A stretch of DNA of 64,000 bases from Clitopilus passeckerianus (lineage: Eukaryota > Basidiomycota > Agaricomycetes > Agaricales > Entolomataceae). Of this stretch, positions 45,581-57,696 are shown piece by piece. The notes beneath the pieces are model-generated. The model searched no databases. It saw only the letters and a list, made by a program, of their open reading frames with translations, and was not told where the DNA came from. Location: NCBI GenBank assembly GCA_944990035.1, contig CALYLX010000160.1, positions 124,001 through 188,000 on the forward strand, given 5' to 3'. A program made the translations under genes and the position numbers. The first letter of the stretch is position 1, and every line of letters begins with the position of its first letter.

Positions 45581-48500
45581 GAGCCAAGACTTCAGTCTTG
45601 ACGATGTCAGGAACGTTCCCTGGAGCAAGATAGATGAGACTCTTGGAGGGCCTGCACTGGATGGGGCCGGTGACGAGGCCTCTCGGGTTATGGGCCCGGA
45701 TTGGGTAAAGACCCAAGTCACCATCCAGGTCCCTTTTCACCATCGCTTGGGACGCGACATTACACCAGGCCCTAGGCCTTTCGTTGTTGGAGACTTCCAT
45801 CACCGAAGTCTTGTGTCTATCATCCGCGAGAAGGTCTCTGGGCCGGACAGTCGGCTTTTTCACTTCGATCCTTACGAGCTCTTCTGGCAACCACCTAGTG
45901 GCAGTTCACCACAGCGTGTTTATGGGGAATTCTACACCTCTCCTGCCTTTCTCAAGGCACATGAAGATCTCCAACTTTCCCCTCCAGAGACGGACTGTTC
46001 ACTTCAAAGAGTGGTTGTCGGGTTGATGTTCGCTTCTGACGAGACTCACTTGACGCAGTTCGGCGAGACGAAACTGTGGCCTTTGTACATGTATTTTGGA
46101 AACGAATCAAAGTATAGGCGGTGTAAGCCGACGGAACATCTGTGTCACCACGTTGGTTACTTCACAAAGGTGAGATGATTTGCAGCTGTCCGACCGTCGC
46201 TCTGACGCTCAAGTCTCTTTAGGTACCTGATAAGATCAAAGATTTCATCACCTTGCACACCGGTTCCAAGGGATTCAACTCAAGCCTGATTGCCCATTGC
46301 GTTCGAGAAGCGCTGCATGCTCAGTGGGGTATTCTCCTTGACGAAGAGTTTGTCCATGCATACTTGCACGGCATTGTGGTCACCTGCTGTGATGGAATCA
46401 AACGGCGCTTTTATCCCAGGATTTTCACGTATAGCGCGGACTACAAGGAAAAGTAAGTGTTCATGCTTGCCTTTCTGGATTCGAAATAAACATAGAGACA
46501 CATCCCAGGACTATTCTTGCCGGAATTCGTAACCTGGGAAATTGCCCATGCCCTCGGTGCCTTATACCGCTCAAAGAGGTACAAAACCTTGGGACGGAAG
46601 AAGATCGACGAAGAAGATCTGAGCAGGCAAGAGTTGATAATGACGAGTATCGCACACTGGTCGCAGCTGCAAGAAAGAATCTCTACAAGAAAAATTATGC
46701 GCTTGATGGAGACTACGTGGATGGCCTCCTAAAGGCACAATCGCTTACACCGGTCGAAGTAGGTCTCGTTCAGAATGACATCATATCGGAACTACGCTCA
46801 CATACCAGAAGAATGGCTTCTCATCTAGATTATCCCACCTTGGGGTAGACCTTTTCTCGATGTTTGTGATTGATCAGATGCATGAAATCGAATCTGGAAA
46901 CTGGAAGTCGCTCTTCATGCACCTCCTTCGGATTCTACATTGCCATAGTTCAAAAGTTCTTATACACGAGGTTGATGGCAGGTGAATTCTCATGCCTCTG
47001 TTGAGTCCTGTTGGTTATGGTACTAATGCCACATATTCAGGTTTCGCCAAGTGCCTACGTTTGGTAAAGACACTATCAGAAAGTTTCGGAAAAACGTAAC
47101 AGATATGAAGAATCTTGCTGCTCGTGACTGGGAAGACATGCTTCAGGTTTGCCTCCTGGTTGTACCTTCTACAAGTCACTCAACCTCTTTAGTGCGCTAT
47201 TCCTGTTTTCGACGGCCTGCTTGAAGAACCCCACAATTCGTGCATACTTGACCTACTTTTCCTTCTGGCTTATTGGCATGGCCTCGCGAAGCTGCGCATT
47301 CACACAGAAACCACCCTTGAGCTGCTTGACCAGCTTACGTCAGAACTCGGAGAACAGTTTCGTTACTTCAAGGCCACAACGTGTGCGGCGTTCAAAACTC
47401 AGGAGCTCCCAAGAGAGGCTGGCGCACGGTACCGAAGGCTTGCGGCAATATCTCAAAAGAAAGGCCAATTATCACAGAGCATAGGCGACGCGCCCCAAGC
47501 TCCTGTTGACAAATCCAAACCCCAGACTGTTGCTGCCGCTTCCGCCAACTCCGAAAAGGTTTCTGTGTCAAGAAACTACAAGTCTTTCAACCTTAACACA
47601 TACAAATTTCACGCCTTCGGTGACTATGTGCAGACGATTCGGACGTTTGGAACAACAGACTCCTACTCAACGGAATCGGTGGGCAGCAATCCATCGGTGC
47701 CATAATGATCAAGGTGACTAATGAGCGCACGTCCCCGTTATTTTAGGGCGAGTTGGAACATCGAAATCTGAAATCAAGATACAAGAGGACCAGCAAGAAG
47801 AACTTCGTCAAGCAGATCACTCAGATCGAGAGGCGTCAGGCTCGAATCCGGCAGATTCGACAAAGCTTGAATCGTCATGCGAGTGTGACTGTCAAAAACA
47901 TTACTCCTCCTTTGCCTTCGTCGCAGCAGAAACCTGTTTCCTCTCCAGAGCTTCGCTATGTCCTTGGGAAGTCGCAGAATGACGGGGTGCTTTTTTCTGA
48001 ATTTCTTCATAATGCCGCCTGCGACCCATCCGTAAAGGTAAGCACTCAATTCCAGACCTTCTTGAGACGGGACTAAGAGTTTGTTCCCTGGCTCTAGAAC
48101 TTTCTTCCTGACCTCAAAGCTCACCTACGTCCGCGTGCCCAAGTTTTGTTTAAGAATAGGAATCAGGAACAAGGTTGGAGCCTTGTGCGATGTCTTCACT
48201 CCCTATGTCTAACCGATGCATATACCACCAGATATGACTATCTTCTTCCAGCAGGATAAGCTATACAGGCATCGCATCCTTCGAGTAAACTATACCACCT
48301 ATGACGTACGACGTGACCAGGATATAATCAATCCAAACACATCGCACCGCAACATCATGATGGTTCGTAAAGCCACCGACCAACCACAACCCGCATCAGA
48401 CAGGTCGGATGTGCACCCTTTCCTGTACGCACGGGTGCTAGGTATCTTCCACGTAAATGTCATTCTTGGCGGTGGCGGATCTGACCGTCAAGGCCAAAGA

Positions 48501-49553
48501 ATGGATGTCCTCTGGGTTCGTTGGTACGACTATGTCCCAGCCAGCCGTGCACGTCGACTCCATTGCCTGCAATTCTTGCCGGTGGAGAGCGAGGGTGCTT
48601 TCGGTTTTGTTGACCCGAATGATGTACTTCGTGCTTGCCATCTGGTTCCATCATTTGCGAAAGGCAAGACCTCATACCCCAATAAAGGAGGAGAAAGGGT
48701 ACCTGAGGATGTCAGTTTCTACAACATCGAGAAGTTGACAATGATGGAGAAGTTGTCCTTGAGGAGCTTACCATTTTCGAAACTTGCAAAGGTTGACGAG
48801 GACTGGAAGCTCTACTACCTCAATCTGTGAGTACAGCTCTCCCTTTAGTCCAGGCTGAGAATTTACTGTAACATGCATACAAGGTTCGTCGACAGAGATA
48901 TGTTACTGCGGTTACATTGGGGGATGGGCGTAGGCCATGCCTACTGCAAATTGTTCTCGTATCCTTCGTCCACTCTGTTGGCGACGCCCCAGCTGCCAGT
49001 GCCTGCGGGGTCTTCGTCCGAGACTCTTATGGCGGAACCCAGGCATTCCTCCGACTCCGCTGACGTCGTTATGCCAACTACATACTGCCAGCCTGCTCAA
49101 GATTTGGCGTCCAACCTGTCACCTCCGGGTGTACGAATGTTTAACCCCCAATCCGGCGCTTCCTGTACGGAATCATCACAATCACACAATCACCCTCAGC
49201 CTCAAGTTGGCCAAAATTACCATTCAAGCGCCAGCGGAGACATGACAGAGTTTTTACCGGATAACGAGCTACGTCGTTTACATCCGATGGTCGATCCCCC
49301 CGGACCTGAGTGTGACTCCGGTACCAGGCAAGATTGCGACGTCGATCTTGCTGAGGGTGCTTACACCCTCAGAGACATGGAGGGCGATGATTTAGATCAC
49401 GACTTCAATGAGCTCGAAGGTGGTGGATCGGATTGTTCAGACCCCAGAGAAGACTTCGACTCGGATCTTGACGAGGATGCCGAACAAGCAATAGACGAAG
49501 AAATGGGTACAGAAACCAAAACATATGAAGTCTCATCCCAAGAAGAACAGTAG
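45579..49553 (+). pseudogene. Plavaka-class transposase P2, 3' part, after element P1
   Basis: This continues the gene begun at 27430, resuming with SQDFSLDDVRNVPWSKID. Exons joined by clean GT-AG introns encode VTIQVPFHHRLGRDITPG, VVVGLMFASDETHLTQFG, LWPLYMYFGNESKYRRC, CPCPRCLIPLKEVQNLG, VDLFSMFVIDQMHEIESG, YWHGLAKLRIHTETTLEL and KQITQIERRQARIRQIRQ, then a DNYTTYD-like block (ILRVNYTTYDVRRDQD) and FVDRDMLLRLHWGMGVGHAY. The C-terminal ~200 residues are acidic and disordered, ending at TAG 49553. The only place where the frame could not be followed is about 48100-48240, so one shift or intron may lie there. The acidic residues in FASDET and VIDQMHE are candidates for the catalytic site. Apart from P1 the gene looks nearly whole, so the P1 insertion is young. 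Confidence 0.75.
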
Positions 49554-51313
49554 ACGCAATAGACTACCGTGTATTACTTGTTACTCTTGTAGATTGGTGG
49601 TATCTACACATCGCCATTAGCTGTTCCAGACCCTAGTTGCGACTGCACCTTAGACTTGACACATCTTGCATCAATCCTCGGATCGGGAAAGTCGTGAATT
49701 ATCAAAATGAATGAACTTGGCCAGATCATCCTGGCTTATGTTGATTTCTGAAATTCTGAATAGAACTTGTCTTCAGTGCATTCTCCTTGACGTTCAAACA
49801 CAACACAACCGTCCGGCGGGTTGACGTAAAGATGGAGGAGGTTACATGGCTGGTAAACGACTTTACATGTAGGAAATGTTGTACCACTCTCCCGCACCCG
49901 AAACATGCCCAGTCACTGACGTTCTGGTATCCATTACTGGACGTACCCCACGTCTTATCGCTCACTGTTTACAATTGACTTTTTGAGAAAGCCTGTCGAA
50001 TCCTCGCTTCCTGAACAAGCCTTACCACTGTCGCGGGCATCTCGTCAGTCTGCAGGAAATTGGAAAGACTGGGATATTTTCCCAGATCCACCTTTGATTT
50101 GGCGTCAATATCGATACATATACGCCTTAGCGAAAGTTGTCAGTCGATGTAATTGTTGACAAGACAATATCAGCCTGTCACCTGACCACCAACGCTGCCT
50201 GGGAATACCGTGGGCGCCCGATTTTCCTGATGATAAACATATTCCCTTTCACAAGGACTACCATCAAGTTGTTAGTTTTCACGCTCTCTCATGGTCGAGG
50301 GCAGCGCACCAACTAAGGCACACGAGCACGCCACCGGAAAAGTCTAAATATATGTCTGCCGAAGACGCGTCGCGCTCTTCGAACCATTCTCGAATATTGG
50401 AGCCTGAAGTTGGCAATGTGGCATAGTTTGGCTTCCAGAACATGGTGAAACTGAGTCTATTCGATTATGACTGTGGTTTTCGACTCATCACACCATGGGG
50501 ACCTTGGGTATGTTCTGAAGGCGCATCCCACACCTGACCTATGCTAACAATTAATCCATGATCAGGTTGGTATCCGTCGGACACGATGTCTGCCGAGGGC
50601 CATTTAGGGGGACTCGTGGCTGGACGTATCTACCTGCCCATTTTTTATGTCGGTCTCTTCAGTAATTATACGAGATTAAGCGTGGATATAGTGAATGCTA
50701 AGCGGGCAGCACCTCGTACCCACCACGTTCACTTCGGGATCACGTATCGCATTTTCGGTGCGGTAGCTGTCCGGGATCGCCCTCGATAACCTGAAGGCTA
50801 TCGGAAATCTTCCCGAACCTGGTACGACATAGCCGACCTCTTTACGCATTCCGATGCTCATCACGATCTCTTGTTCATTTCACTTTAGCGCCTGCGAGGA
50901 TGGTTCAAGCCATTTAGTCCCAGTATCGCGGACTTTAGGTGCTCTCTACAACCTCTAGTCTCACGCAAATCCGATATTTGTATGGCACAGCTCGGTCAAT
51001 TTTCGAGCGAGCTGTAAGGGCTTCACCATGATCACAGCGAACCCGAATAGACTGGTGCTAAATTTTCGGCATGGCAGTTCGTTGCCGTACCTTACCACCA
51101 TTTGAAAGATCGATAATGCGTGCATCACTGACATGCCCAATGCAACGTGGCTTTGAGTTTGAGTTAGGCGCTGGGGAACACCAGGAGACAGGCTGGATGA
51201 TCTTCACATCGAATTGATACGAACGCTCTTGCAGCGCAAAGGTACTTAATAACCTCCACTCTCCGATTCTTCCTCTGCCTGACTTCGCCATGTCCGTAGA
51301 TTTCTTTCATCCC
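49554..51313. other. Gene-poor stretch after P2
   Basis: Short frames only, with no motif or splice support. The right end of the P2 element should lie in or beyond here, but I could not recognise inverted repeats for it. Confidence 0.4.
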
Positions 51314-54207
51314 ATGGCCAAAGTACTGACCATCTATGTTAAGGATATCAGCTGATCAGAAAACCGTGACTTTTGAACTCAGGAGTGGGTAGCTTTCTGG
51401 TCAAGTCGGTTGGTAGTCCTGACCATCATGTTGATTTAGTCGAAAGAGCAGACAATCTACCTCCCCGCTCAGGGGCCTGGAGGACGAAGTGGTACGCAGC
51501 AATGGACGTAGGGACCTCGCATCATCGGACTCAGACTCGAAATGCCCATAAAGATGGGTCTGTTGTATGGGACGAACCCTTCGTCATGTGGGTTTACGAA
51601 TTTACCTGAAGGCTTTTTGGAACGATTTACTCACGTACTGTTTGCAGCTCATTGTCGGCGGAAGCAGTTAGGGAACCCATGAAGATATTGATCTATCGCG
51701 TTCATTCCACACCGGGCTTGTCCGATAGCCAGTTCACGACTACAGAAGAGTTTGCCTTGGTGTCGTATACCAAATCCGATGGTCTGTAGTTTTAACATAG
51801 CCAACACGCTTGTGCTTACCGGGGTTTAGAAATGTCTTTGCAACTATGCAACCCTACATCACAGGACGGGTCCAGTGCTGGCCGTTTGCTGATGCGAAAG
51901 AAGATCAGTATTGCCGATCTTGCGTTAACGACGCACTTGCCAGCGTTTGGAGCTGAAGGCGTGGGCGAAGAACTCGAGACCCTCACTGAGATCCAGCTGA
52001 GGAAAATGAGAGGATTGCCGCAATCCTGGCAGGCTTTAATCCAGGCTCTTCAGTCTGTGACGAAAGTGGCCAGTCAGTTTGCTGAGGTATGGCTACACAA
52101 ATCTCGAAAACCTCTTACTGTATCACTGATCCCTCAACAGCTGGATGCCAAGGCTAAGATAGCAGTCGGAACCATTAACTTCGCCATACAGGTAAGCCTG
52201 CGACGAGTTCTATAATGAAGTTTGTGGGATCTCAAAGTCAAAAGGCTGTCGTCAAACAACTCGATCGTGATTCTCGAGTCAATGAACTCGTCGAAACAAT
52301 GAGAACTTTATCGCTTTTCTTCGCGGATGCAAAGAAACTTCACTCGGATCCGTTTCTAGTCGATGTCCTCAAGCGACTTCTGGGATTACTCTCCGATTGC
52401 ACATACTTCGTCATCCAATACCAAGAAACGGAATCGTTCTGTGAGTCATGACACCTGCTCATGGCAGCAATATCTGAACCGTGCTTTCAGTGCAGAGAAC
52501 GGCCGTGCATCTAGTCAGTGATGCCGATGCTTTTATATCTCAATATTCCACTACTTTCGGAAATCTTCGCATGGAACTTACACTTGGAGAGGCTTTACAA
52601 ACGGCTGTCAACACCGACTACATCCTTAATAAGGTCAACGCTATTGGTGAGCTTAATCCGGTTGCATCTTGAGAAGTTCCTGCTGATCGAGATCTCCGCC
52701 TTGAATATGTAGATGACACGCTGCATCTCAACTACCTACGCAAACTTGACGGGGCTTTCTGGGACATTGGCGAGCAATGTCTTCCTGGTACTCGAACAAA
52801 TACGATTGGCACGATCTACGAATGGGCGCCACGCATGGATCGTTCCATTTTCGTCCTGACAGGACCTTCTGGTTGTGGGAAATCGGCAATCGCTCACACC
52901 GTCGCAGGAACGTTTAAGGATATGGGCCGTTTGGGCGCAGCTGTATTCCTGAACGAAAACACTACCGGGCCAAAAACAGCTGATGCCGTCATGAGCACAA
53001 TAATCTTCGAACTCTCCGCCAGTTTTCCGGCTCTCAGAGGCAGCATCGCTTCGCAGATCCAGTCAGATCCAACATTGGGCTCTGCGGACATACGGCGACA
53101 ACTCGAATATATTCTCAGGAAAGCCACAGAGAACTTTGTGTGCATTGGGCCCATCGTCATTCTCGTTGACGGGCTCGAGGAGTATATGACCCCCCAACAC
53201 GCCGCCCGGCTTCATGCAGTATTTTCCAAAGCGGCCCTCACACTACCACCAAACTTCCGTTTCTTCATGACGAGCCGATCACGTCCCCAGAGTCTTGACA
53301 CCCGCGATGTTATCCATGAGATCGACTATGATCACACTGAAGAAGGCTGTCTTGGCCATCTTACACCGCAGGAGTACATCACTTTACGCACGCAAAAGAT
53401 CGTAGAATCTGGTATCTATATCGGCACTTGTTCCCAGGAAGAGTTGGCAGGAATGGTTGAGAAGAGCTCACTTAGTGCACGACCGTGGGTGAATCTATTT
53501 TTCGACGCACTCGAGTCTATGCCTGTGAAGTCCATACCCTTGATCGAATCCGTTTTTGCTTCCCCTCCCGCCTCGGCAACACCTCAGCATGCCTTTGATA
53601 GCCTCTCAAGTTCTATACAACGCATACTTCTCCCAACCATAGAAGAAACACTTCTACCCTCCATACGAGAAACCTATCTGCCCTCCGTGCAACGGGCACT
53701 CCTACCCTTCATCGAAAGGGCACTCCTGCCCTCCCTAGCTGACAAGCTCGTCACTTTTGTCAATAGCTTCCCTGATGTTCGGATGTCAGATGTCTTTATA
53801 ATAGGCGATCTATTAGCCTCTGGTTTTGTATGCTTGGGCCCTTTGAGTACTAAGGTGCAGTCAGGCACCAGAGAAGATCACTCTGATGTCAAAAGATATA
53901 GAATCCCCCCTGGGGTCATAATGGCGATGACTCGCTCTTTAAACCGGCCAGATTATATTGGAAGACCGGTACGTCCTCCATTCTAATGCAGGGACCTCGC
54001 AGCTCAGTGGAATTCTCAAAGATGGGTGCTCTCAAAGAGAAGTCTCTTCTTCAAGTCTGTCTACAAACTTATAAGCCCTTTCGAGGCAAGGAAGTCAAAA
54101 CGGAGGTCCAAGGACCCGTCTTCCTTCGGACGCTTGTGGACTCTGGGCTGAGTGGAGATGAGGTATATCAATTTCTGGATGGTGAGTTTATGTTGCACGC
54201 CTTCTAG
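51314..54207 (+). CDS. NLR-like protein 1: C2-like domain plus NACHT NTPase
   Basis: ATG at 51314 opens MAKVLTIYVKDIS, a C2-like first strand. A TGA then interrupts, and the C2-type continuation (SGAWRTKWYAAMDVGTSHH...VWDEPFVM) lies in another frame, so the 5' end is either broken or spliced in a way I could not solve. Next come helical exons (MSLQLCNPTS..., KAVVKQLDRDSRVNELVETM, LQRTAVHLVSDADAFISQ) and a NACHT domain with Walker A GPSGCGKSAIAHTVA (about 52862) and Walker B-like IVILVDGLEEY. The octapeptide repeats follow, then a region ending VRPPF* at 53986. A further in-phase block to 54207 may be its last exon. NACHT proteins of fungi act as intracellular sensors in self/non-self recognition and programmed cell death; the C2 part may contact membranes. 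Ligand unknown. Confidence 0.7.
53627..53746 (+). repeat. Five 24-bp coding repeats (octapeptide LLPSIxxT)
   Basis: Five units of exactly 24 bp encode LLPTIEET, LLPSIRET, YLPSVQRA, LLPFIERA and LLPSLADK, directly after the NACHT region of NLR 1. The Leu-Pro start and hydrophobic fifth residue are kept in all five. Confidence 0.85.
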
Positions 54208-54429
54208 TTTGGTTTGGTAGTGATGTCCGGAAAGTGTTGAATAGCACCCCAGTGTATGGAAACGGTCTTAGTACCTGGGAAGGCAATCTCTGCTGAATTG
54301 AGAAATTGCTGGAGAAAGCGCCAGCAGACGGTTGCGAGTGGATCGTCTACCACGACACCTTGATCTCGCAGGGTTCCTACAAGACTTTTATCGTCACCAC
54401 ACCGGTAAGAGCCCAAATTCTCACCTTGG

Positions 54430-54783
54430 ATGAGCGATACGATTAAAGAGCCCTCACAGCCACCCTCCCAGTCTGTTCTTGACCGAATTGCCTTGATTGG
54501 GGTGCATTGGAAAGATCTGGCGTATAATACCTCACTTCGCATTTTGAGGCATGGTGAGGGTGGGGCGATCGAAGTGGAAAGATGCTGGGCGACTTCTTGG
54601 ATCGAAGTTGTCGGTCAAGGAGCTGATTTGGAGCTTGTCAATGAAGGTGGGGAGCACATCAAGATTCAACCTGGAGACCGGCTTCAAGTCGGTCTGGACC
54701 ACTCTGTTTGGATTTTTGGAAAGCCCCTGATAGCGAAGGACTCGCCCATGCAATGCTGCCTCGCTCTCGCATTAAAATACTAG
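54430..54783 (+). CDS. Hypothetical 117-residue protein between the NLR genes
   Basis: A single open frame, MSDTIKEPSQPPSQSVLDRI..., ending at TAG 54781-54783. After a short polar start it looks like a small all-beta fold with alternating hydrophobic residues (LRILRHGEGGAIEVERCWAT; ADLELVNEGGEHIKIQPGDR; VGLDHSVWIFGKPLI). The spacing recalls cupin-like or FHA-like sandwiches, but I see no metal-binding histidine set and do not recognise the family. It follows NLR 1 by about 220 bp on the same strand and could even be a displaced C-terminal domain of it. Confidence 0.4.
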   Translation: MSDTIKEPSQPPSQSVLDRIALIGVHWKDLAYNTSLRILRHGEGGAIEVERCWATSWIEVVGQGADLELVNEGGEHIKIQPGDRLQVGLDHSVWIFGKPLIAKDSPMQCCLALALKY

Positions 54784-57696
54784 TTGTACCATTCTGGTCG
54801 ATATATGGCATCAGAATCAATCACATACTCTATAACGACAAAGAACATTAGCCTAGACGGCAAGGAGCAAGTTCGGGATCGTCACCGGTATGACAGTAGG
54901 GTTTGAAAGAAAAAGTCACAGAATCCGTCAAACCCATCCCTCGGAGAAAGATTGTGACGTAGTGGTGTAGTCTATCAAATATTCACCCATCTTTCATAGC
55001 CATCCTTCCGCATGTGCCATGTGATTTGGGAAGCATCTGAGTTGAGTTCAGCAGCGGAACCGCAACACCCGAAACAACGCTTCGACAAAATGGCCTCAGG
55101 CTTGATGATGATGGCCGCGCTTTCTTGCTACTCAGGCATCGGGATCGGGATTTTGTGAGGCCGCTTTCCTTGCTCACTGTCTCTCAGATGTGCATGTTCA
55201 CGCAATGTCTTTCACCCAACATTATATTGGGGGGTGTCGCATGCAGCAGACCAAAGGGTGGATACTATGCCAATGGACCATAATGCAGAGCTTACAGTGT
55301 CTTGTAATATATGCTTTTGATAATGACTTTGGCTGTTAGTTGTTTCCATTAGCTGGCCTGTCTCTGACGGAGATTTGGTATACTGTCACAGGTAGCTTCC
55401 CAGTAGCTTCCAAGTTATTCACGAAGGAATTTCTCGGCAGAAAGAGTAAATAAGTGTAAGTACGTAGAGCCTTTTTAGGCACTCTGAAATTGACTTCATG
55501 CGGTTCTCTTGAAAGCGTGGTCTTACAGATAAGGGACATGATATTCGTCGAGGCGCGTTCGAACTGAAAAAACGCGTCATAATGACTGATCACATGATCG
55601 CGTGTCCTGGACTTCTCCCAGGCGTCGGACTTCGGAAAGGTCGCCACTCTCAACCGGATGCCACAAGAATAGCAAGGCAAAGGGGTTTGGGCGAAGTTTC
55701 GAACACTGATTTGAACCGTAAGTACCGTGACATGAAGCAATTATCGAATCCACCTCACTCAATTTCCAGCCAGTTACTTCGACCCATTTTTTGCACCTGC
55801 TTGACCCACATACGCTTGACAAGAACATGAAGCGCATGCTTTGGGGACCACGGCCATTCTATGACGGCATCCGGCTTCTATCTCCTGCCACATCGTTCAA
55901 TCTCTCCCATGATACCCAATCCGTTGCGTGGTTGTGTGCATCACGAGCTCTCAGGTAAGTTGTCGCTTGTTTGATGATGGGTCATTCTCACCTCAGGACG
56001 ATATACCTTCAGTATCTGAATGTCTACTTCAATGAACGCGCTCGGCCGATGATTAGCAAGTGCTGATTGAGGAACCTTGGCCCTCGTCCACTATCGGCTG
56101 CCTTGTGGACTTGTGGTAGCACCTCCAAGTAGCAATGCTACACAGCTGCAGGCATCAGCATTTCTTGGAACAGCACCGTCAAATATAGGCTGTGGTGAGT
56201 TGTCCCTTGTGAAGTATTCGAGACCGGTTCTGATGTCCTCGTTTCCGTCAGATTCATCCCCGCTAGCCAGGGGCCGACCCCTTTCTGCAATCTACAACAT
56301 ACTCGATATGGATCATCATCGAGACCTCAGCTGCTGCTTCCGGAACTCCAGATGACAAGGTCTCGACTACAGCCTGTCTGGCTAAAATTCGACATCAAAA
56401 TCACAGCTGAAGGGCGCGAGGCGACAACTCGTATCTCCTGGCTGAACTGAAGGTACTTCGTATTTCTTATTTCTCGAGCTATCTGGTGGCTCACTCGTGG
56501 GTGACATCTCCAGGTGGCCACTGTTGGCGGTAAATCCGAAGGCGGAGCAGCGAAGGGACGCATATAGTCATGTGAAAATACGTTATCTGGGCCCCCGATA
56601 ATCAGCCAACTGGTAAGCCTTCTCTTTCTGGCCCATTGGCGCGGCGGAAACTAATGAGGGCTTTGCATCTTCAGCAGTAGTATCATGGGGATAACCGTGG
56701 TGACAACCGACCTCTCGCCGCCAATTTAGGAGCTCGACCGGACCCGCGATTCCAGCGCATATAGTGCCAAAGCTGATCCCGGAATTCGACCATCAGTTAA
56801 AGTGGTTTCAAGCTTGAGGTCAGGCTATGCTCGCAGCGCCTCAAGTGGCGATTGTTCCCTCTACCTACCAGCAAATTTCTGTAAGGCGCTTGTGAGTCGT
56901 AGGCGTGCCTGGTGTGGTATTGAGTCGGTATACGTTAGTTGGTTCCACCATCCCTACTGTGAGGATTTTACTAACACCCTTCACTCGTAGCACCAGCTGG
57001 GATCAAGACAGCCTTTCTGCTGGCTCTCAGTTTCTGTGTTGGGTGGGCGATACGTTCGTCGTATGTCCACCTGGGCGCTAATCCGGGTCCTTTTCTTTTG
57101 ACTAGCACTATTGGTTTGTGGCGGTACGATCGCGCTTGAACCCATCAATGATGAAAAAGCGATTCTTTGCTGGATTGCCTAGTTGACGTCCCAGAAACCA
57201 TGCCTGACTAGACGGTATGGTACATCTCCCCCCTCGTTTGGCATCTGAACTAAGGGTACCTTTTTTTGCATCCCGAGAAGGCGAGCATTTACTACCAGTG
57301 CCCTTGACGACGTCGACTGAAAATTGCTGCGATCAGAAAGGAATATACTTCAATCTTGTTTGCCGATCCAGCTTCAATTACCGGCTTTTTTGTTCCTTAC
57401 TGAGAAGAATATACACATCCTTTGATCAAGTTTGGGTGTTCTTGTTTGGCCAACACCTCCTAGAGAATCAGCATGTACCAACGAAGGAGCAATTTTCACG
57501 GGCGCCTGTGCTTGTCACATTTGACAGGCACAACATTCCGAGGTTGCGAAACGACTTCAACGAGCGTCAATCAATGGAGGCTGTTGGTCGATTTCACAGC
57601 AATAGGCTGTCCAGACGACAACAGCCTCAATGAGAATCTTAGCCCATTTAACAAAGAGTGAGCCACGCATCGACGCTTCCCTCCTAACTAGTAACA
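54784..57696. other. Degenerate stretch between the NLR genes
   Basis: No complete gene. A block near 55790-55953 (for example NMKRMLWGPRPFYDGIRLLS) ends at a good GTAAGT donor and looks like an orphan exon. An open frame at 57217-57633 has no motif. The sequence at 55585-55625 recurs in part at 59937-59975, after NLR 2. Confidence 0.4.

Noticed and set aside
48100..48240. Treating P2 as dead because of a frame change here
   Set aside because: It may be an unrecognised intron (a GTCTAA...CAG option exists), so a lesion is not proven.
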